This document shows positions 8,537 through 11,662 of a stretch of DNA of 11,662 bases, one piece after another. The stretch is from Cochliopodium minus. Taxonomy: Eukaryota > Discosea > Himatismenida > Cochliopodiidae. The stretch covers positions 1-11,662 of the forward strand of contig JAMYWO010000017.1 of the NCBI GenBank assembly GCA_024220525.1, read 5' to 3'. The notes under the pieces were generated by a model. The model saw only the letters and a program-made list of their open reading frames with translations, did not search any database and had not been told where the DNA came from. The position numbers and the translations under genes were made by a program. Position 1 is the first letter of the stretch; each line of letters opens with the position of its first letter.

Positions 8537-8934
8537 TTAATATTTCTTGTTCCACTCTTTGAGAAACTTTTTATATTTAGCTTCATAACCTTCTTCAGAT
8601 ATGTTAAATGGAAAAATAGGGATGTCCAAAAATATTACAACAGTATCAATTTTGTTAGTAAAATTTTTATATCCGCTAACAAAGTTGTAATATTTGGACA
8701 TGTCTAATGGAAAAAACTTGAGTGGATAGAAAAAAACTTTTCCATCTTTTATTTCTGACATAAATACAAAAGCACCATTCAAGTCCTGATTTTCTACCTT
8801 GAAGACATATATACCATCTCCTTTATGCACAAAGCAAAGTTTACTTCCTCTTGGATAAAGAGGTGCAATATTTTTGTTAGGATCAGCCATAATACTATCA
8901 AGAGCTAATTTTACTTGTAGTTTAAATTTGGAAT
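8537..8934 (-). CDS. Hypothetical protein, main exon (5' end unresolved)
   Basis: A minus-strand frame ends with TAA at 8537-8539 and encodes about 132 residues from a probable splice acceptor (TTTTTATCTAG read on the minus strand, + 8935-8945). An internal ATG (8888-8890) would start a 117-residue protein with MADPNKNIAPLYPRG. The sequence mixes aromatic beta-like stretches (LCFVHKGDGIYVF, GKVFFYPLKFF) and a charged C-terminal helix (KYKKFLKEWNKKY). I do not recognise a family, signal peptide or catalytic motif. The TTT/TAT-rich extension upstream of 8934 that the frame allows reads like intron and is left out. Possible upstream exons end near 9020 or 9080; both keep the frame, but the latter competes with a + strand exon. 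Confidence 0.55.
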
Positions 8935-9081
8935 CTAGATAAAAATATAAAAAAAATGAAAAAATGAAAAAAATAAATAAATCCTTCTTTTTGAAAAAAT
9001 ATTGTACCAAAATTGTTACCCCAAATAGAGGTAATTTTATTATAAATTATTGTAATGTTTAAATTTATTTTATATATACAG

Positions 9082-9489
9082 AATCCTCCATTCCTCTCAT
9101 TATTCACATATCCAAAGAGAAAGCACAAATTTTTGTAAGATTGAAAGAAAATCAACAAATTTTAGACTTTTTAAACAATAATACAAATGAAATCACATTT
9201 GAGATCAAGGATGAAATGCAAAAAGTAGACTAAAAATAGACATATTGTTTCTTGTGATAATGATGATTATTATTCAGATGATCCAAAAGAAGAATTCCCT
9301 GATAATATTTTTGGATACAGCACAGAACCAATTCATTGCCAACCAGAATTAGGACCAAATGCACAAAAATTTGTGAAAGAAATGAAAAAATATAAACAAA
9401 AATATTATCAAAACAAAAAATAATCTCAACAAGATTGTGAGGATCGATTTTGTCAGGAGTTTTTGATGATAATTAAAAAAGAATTTTAA
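9082..9489 (+). pseudogene. Damaged coding remnant of unknown function, + strand
   Basis: An exon-like frame begins after an acceptor (TATATATACAG, ending at 9081) and reads SIPLIIHISKEKAQIF and EITFEIKDEMQKV before a TAA at 9231. One frame over, a strongly coding-like acidic stretch continues (CDNDDYYSDDPKEEFPDN, then PELGPNAQKFVKEMKKYKQK) to a TAA at 9421-9423; past it the same frame goes on for about 21 codons to 9489. So one frameshift near 9226-9231 and one early stop separate three pieces that look like one protein. A 51-base intron (9031-9081) could join it to a short first exon at 8964-9030 starting with MKKINKSF. I do not recognise the family. Assembly indels could also explain the break. 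Confidence 0.45.
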
Positions 9490-9620
9490 AAAAATATTTG
9501 ATGGATATAGGCTTTTGGGGGTGCTCTTCAAGATGGCTTTATCAGTTTTTTAAAAAAAATTTTGAGAAAAATTTTGTTAAGGAATTTCTTCAATTTTTTT
9601 TTTTGCAGAGGTTCCCCTCA

Positions 9621-9870
9621 TCAAAGAGAAAAGCCTCCTTTGAAGGTTATTGAAGATTTGTCGATGTTGTAGAACCATTCTTCACCCTCCAAGTGTTTAT
9701 TATTCTCCAATCTTTTGAGGAGCCCTCAACTCTTTAAAGCTTTCTTCCCTGACGTTGATAGTGATATCATCCCATTTGTGACCTCTGGAGAAAGTGAGAT
9801 TGAATGTCAGTTTCGTTCCACTTGAAGCATTTTTTATTTTAAAAGGGAATTGTTCTTCATAAGATTTTTC
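9621..9870 (-). pseudogene. 3' exon remnant with a frameshift (minus-strand degenerate gene)
   Basis: After a splice acceptor (TTTTTAAAAAG on the minus strand, ending at + 9871) the frame reads EKSYEEQFPFKIKN, then LTFSRGHKWDDITINVREE, and meets TAA TAA near 9705. Changing to another frame near 9715-9724 gives ENNKHLEGEEWFYNIDKSS and a stop at 9621-9623. The two halves look like one protein split by a one-base frameshift. The intron (9871-9969, GTAGAA..AG, 99 bases) joins it to the transposase-like piece upstream in phase 0. The function is unknown. Confidence 0.45.
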
Positions 9871-9969
9871 CTTTTTAAAAATAACAAAAACAAAATAAAA
9901 AATAAATCAAAAATAAATCAAAAATAAAAAAATAAAATGAAAACAAATCAAATTGAAGCAATTTTCTAC

Positions 9970-10205
9970 CATTATACCAAACAAAGCCTCTACCACTCTG
10001 TTATTATGAGTTTTTTTGATCATTTTTGAGATGTAAGACTCAAATCTTTCAGTGGAGATCTCTGAGAGAGGTCCTTCTTCAAAACATTCAGGAAAATGAG
10101 ATATAATGTTGTGAAGGTAATTGTCCATCAACTATTTGGCTCCTTTCTTTCCAAACAAATCGACTATTTTATTCGAAAGTTGATATGTCCTAACCCATGC
10201 TCTTT
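9970..10205 (-). pseudogene. Transposase-like fragment with an internal TAG
   Basis: On the minus strand the frame reads RAWVRTYQLSNKIVDLFGKK, then TAG at 10132-10134, then LMDNYLHNIISHFPE and GPLSEISTERFESYISKMIK. The combination of a His-rich H..I.HFPE stretch followed by GP...STERFES recalls the C-terminal part of eukaryotic DNA-transposon proteins that carry an H(L/I)..(I)..GP...(T/E)RFES-N block. This likeness is from memory of the motif and is weak. The stop inside an otherwise continuous frame, and the loss of frame at 10205, argue that this copy is not functional. Confidence 0.4.
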
Positions 10206-10216
10206 GTCAAATCAAA

Positions 10217-10568
10217 CTAATTTGTTGTTCTTTCTTTTCCAAGTACAAAAAAAGAAATAATTTCAGACAAACATTGAAAGAAATAGGTGAATTTTTGTTT
10301 GGTTTCTACGGATGTGTCCTTAAAAGATGGGATAATCAACTTCTTGTAACCAAATACAACTTCTCTGGCGATGAATCCATTAATTTGTTTGATTGAAGAG
10401 GTTTTGAGGATTTGGTTCATCAATATAAACTTGGCCATTCTGTTTTGTCTTGGAATCTTTTTTGATGGTTTTCTCTTTGTTCTTCTTCATTCTTCCACAC
10501 AAAAAGTTGAGTAAATTGAAAACAAAACCTCTTGCAGAATGTAAATTATCAAAACATCCTTCTCTCAT
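10217..10568 (-). pseudogene. Overlapping frames of a degenerate minus-strand gene, unknown function
   Basis: Two partly overlapping minus-strand frames look coding: 10380-10568 (CFDNLHSARGFVFNLLNF, then basic KKNKEKTIKKDSK) and 10217-10438 (INGFIAREVVFGYKK, then ETKQKFTYFFQCLSEIISF). Neither has a natural start, and switching from one to the other needs a frameshift. The position between the BRCT frame and the transposase-like piece suggests both belong to the same broken gene. No family is recognised. Confidence 0.35.
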
Positions 10569-10614
10569 TTTAGAAACAATTTAGTTGAAATGATATTCAA
10601 CAAGGGTTTCTTTA

Positions 10615-11148
10615 TCACAAAGTCTTCCTGAAATATTTTGAGATATTGATAGAAAGGAGGGTACCATTGGAGCCATCTAGAAGATTCCAAGAAACATTTG
10701 GAAGTTTGGGGACTACTGTTCGCGATGTAATCAAAAATTCTTCTTGATCTTCAAAATTAATCTTTTCATAGAAAAGTCCAACAACAAATCTAAGAGAAAA
10801 TATCTTTGAAGGAAGTTCCGGATACTTGGAGCGATTATTGTTGATTTTCATTTTCTTTTCAAGATTGATCAAATTTTCAATAGAAGAGATCAAATGATCA
10901 AACTTGTTTTTTAGACTGAAAGTCACCACTTTTGCTCCCAACTCTTCCAACATTTGTTTAATTCTTTCCTTCTTAATTTGCAGTCTTCCAGAGATAGAAA
11001 AAGTAAGCCCTTGAAGTGGTTTGTTCACTCTTGGATGAATTGGATTTCCCAAAATAGCGGAAATTTGGTTCTTCGTCATTTTGTACTTACCAGCAGTTTT
11101 TTTTCTGAGGGTGTCCAAAACATGTTTATCATTATCTTCTCTTTGTTG
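10615..11148 (-). pseudogene. BRCT-domain reading frame
   Basis: This is the longest open frame of the right part (167 residues from 11118, open back to the A8 tract at 11149; stop TGA at 10615-10617). About residues 30-130 match a BRCT domain: KPLQGLTFSISGRLQIKKER, then IKQMLEELGAKVVTFSLKN, FDHLIS and a closing hydrophobic strand (FSLRFVVGLFYEKI). The KPL-x-G start and spacing recall the BRCT of PARP1-type and other DNA-repair proteins. BRCT domains bind phosphoproteins or DNA ends. The frame has no good own start: it is cut at its N-terminal side by a homopolymer frameshift, and after the stop the neighbouring frames continue to look coding. I call the domain with good confidence; whether the gene is alive is unsure. 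Confidence 0.6.
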
Positions 11149-11473
11149 AAAAAAAACTATGTTTTCTTGGTTTCTTTGTTTCTTTCAACTTTACAAAACA
11201 TATTGGACCTGTTGGTGGGATGAGAACAATGTCAGATAATGGGTATTTCTCTTTGAGGAAACTCATTAGATCTTCCCTTTCGAGATCAGGTTCTGTGGTG
11301 ACTTCAAAATGATGTGAAAGCCAAAAATCAAAAAGGATATCTTGCGTTCTCACAACTTTTGGTTGTTCTCGGTTTTCAAAATTCTTATTCTTCTTTGATA
11401 TGGTGTCGTGTTGTTGTGTTTGGTTCTTTCTTTTGTTTTGGTCCACTTGAGGTTTTTGTTCATTGTAAGAAAC
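11149..11473 (-). pseudogene. Upstream part of the BRCT gene, separated by a homopolymer frameshift
   Basis: After an acceptor-like TTTGGAAG (minus strand, ending at + 11474) the frame reads KRKNQTQQHDTISKKNK, a basic and polar lead, then ILFDFWLSHHFEV, LMSFLKEKYPLSDIVLIPP and KETKKPRKHSFF. It meets the A8 tract (+ 11149-11156, T8 on the minus strand), where a change of one base would lead directly into the BRCT frame. No domain is recognised in this part. Confidence 0.45.
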
Positions 11474-11662
11474 CTTCCAAATAAAAAAAAATTAATTTAA
11501 TATCTGTTAAATCTAAAAAACAAATGGGAAAAAAGCAAATATAATGCCATGATCTCTCAACTGTCCTACGAGAGAATTAACAATTTTTACAAAATAAACC
11601 ACCAGTGTTAGCAATAGAAGATTTATTCCAAATGACATGCCGAGTCTTTCGAAGCTGACATG
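11474..11662. other. Window end, unresolved
   Basis: The minus strand shows a short frame at 11577-11661 that reads VIWNKSSIANTGGLFCKNC followed by TAA. It has one CxxC and may be part of a zinc-binding exon of the BRCT gene that continues outside the window, but splice sites linking it are not clear. The rest is AT-rich, intron-like sequence. Confidence 0.3.

Noticed and set aside
9221-9240. A 15-base intron GTAGACTAAAAATAG explaining the frame break
   Set aside because: Its length is a multiple of three, so removing it does not reach the downstream coding frame; all other introns here are at least 47 bases.
9500-9620. Acceptor-like TTTTTTTTGCAG on the + strand at about 9608
   Set aside because: No + strand frame with coding character follows it; the minus strand reads better there.
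10954-11223. Plus-strand 89-codon frame
   Set aside because: It lies opposite the BRCT frame and reads as a hydrophobic shadow.
1-11662. Ciliate-type code (TAA/TAG as Gln) for the whole window
   Set aside because: The Stealth, peroxidase and amine oxidase genes end at TAA exactly where their families end, and the sequence after these stops is not coding.

Overview
The window looks like nuclear DNA of an AT-rich, intron-dense, single-celled eukaryote. The evidence is many short introns (roughly 45 to 170 bases) with GT..AG ends and a GTAAA-type donor, long A and T tracts, compact gene spacing, and eukaryote-specific proteins (a GNPTAB/Stealth-type phosphotransferase, DEP and PH domains, a monoamine-oxidase-like enzyme). 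TAA and TGA both act as stops, and TGA also appears once as a probable selenocysteine codon. An amoeboid protist is a reasonable guess, but the species cannot be fixed from the sequence.

Left part (1-8429), all on the + strand and apparently intact: (1) the 3' end of a Stealth-family sugar-phosphate transferase like the GlcNAc-1-phosphotransferase that tags lysosomal enzymes (101-708); (2) a 12-exon gene (797-3229) that encodes, in order, a globin-like helical domain, a DEP domain, a PH domain and a complete selenocysteine-type glutathione peroxidase; (3) a 12-exon flavin monoamine-oxidase-like gene (3768-6212); (4) a 4-exon Sel1-repeat gene (6895-8429).

The main discovery candidate is gene 2. 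Its exon 7 runs without a break from the end of the PH domain into the peroxidase active site, and its exon 5 joins DEP to PH, so most of the fusion is seen directly in uninterrupted exons. The in-frame TGA lies exactly at the catalytic position; Gln, Trp and Asn of the tetrad are present; a 5-nt micro-exon is needed to keep the peroxidase core in frame; and a SECIS-like fold can be drawn by hand just downstream. This suggests a peroxidase carried on a signalling and membrane-targeting scaffold.

Right part (8430-11662) is different. It has a small unrecognised minus-strand gene, a damaged + strand reading frame, and a long minus-strand region with a BRCT domain and a transposase-like segment, broken by frameshifts and in-frame stops. 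I read this part as decaying genes or mobile-element remains, although homopolymer errors in the assembly could explain some of the breaks.

All exon boundaries were worked out by eye from reading-frame continuity, splice dinucleotides and family motifs; none has been checked by transcripts or searches.
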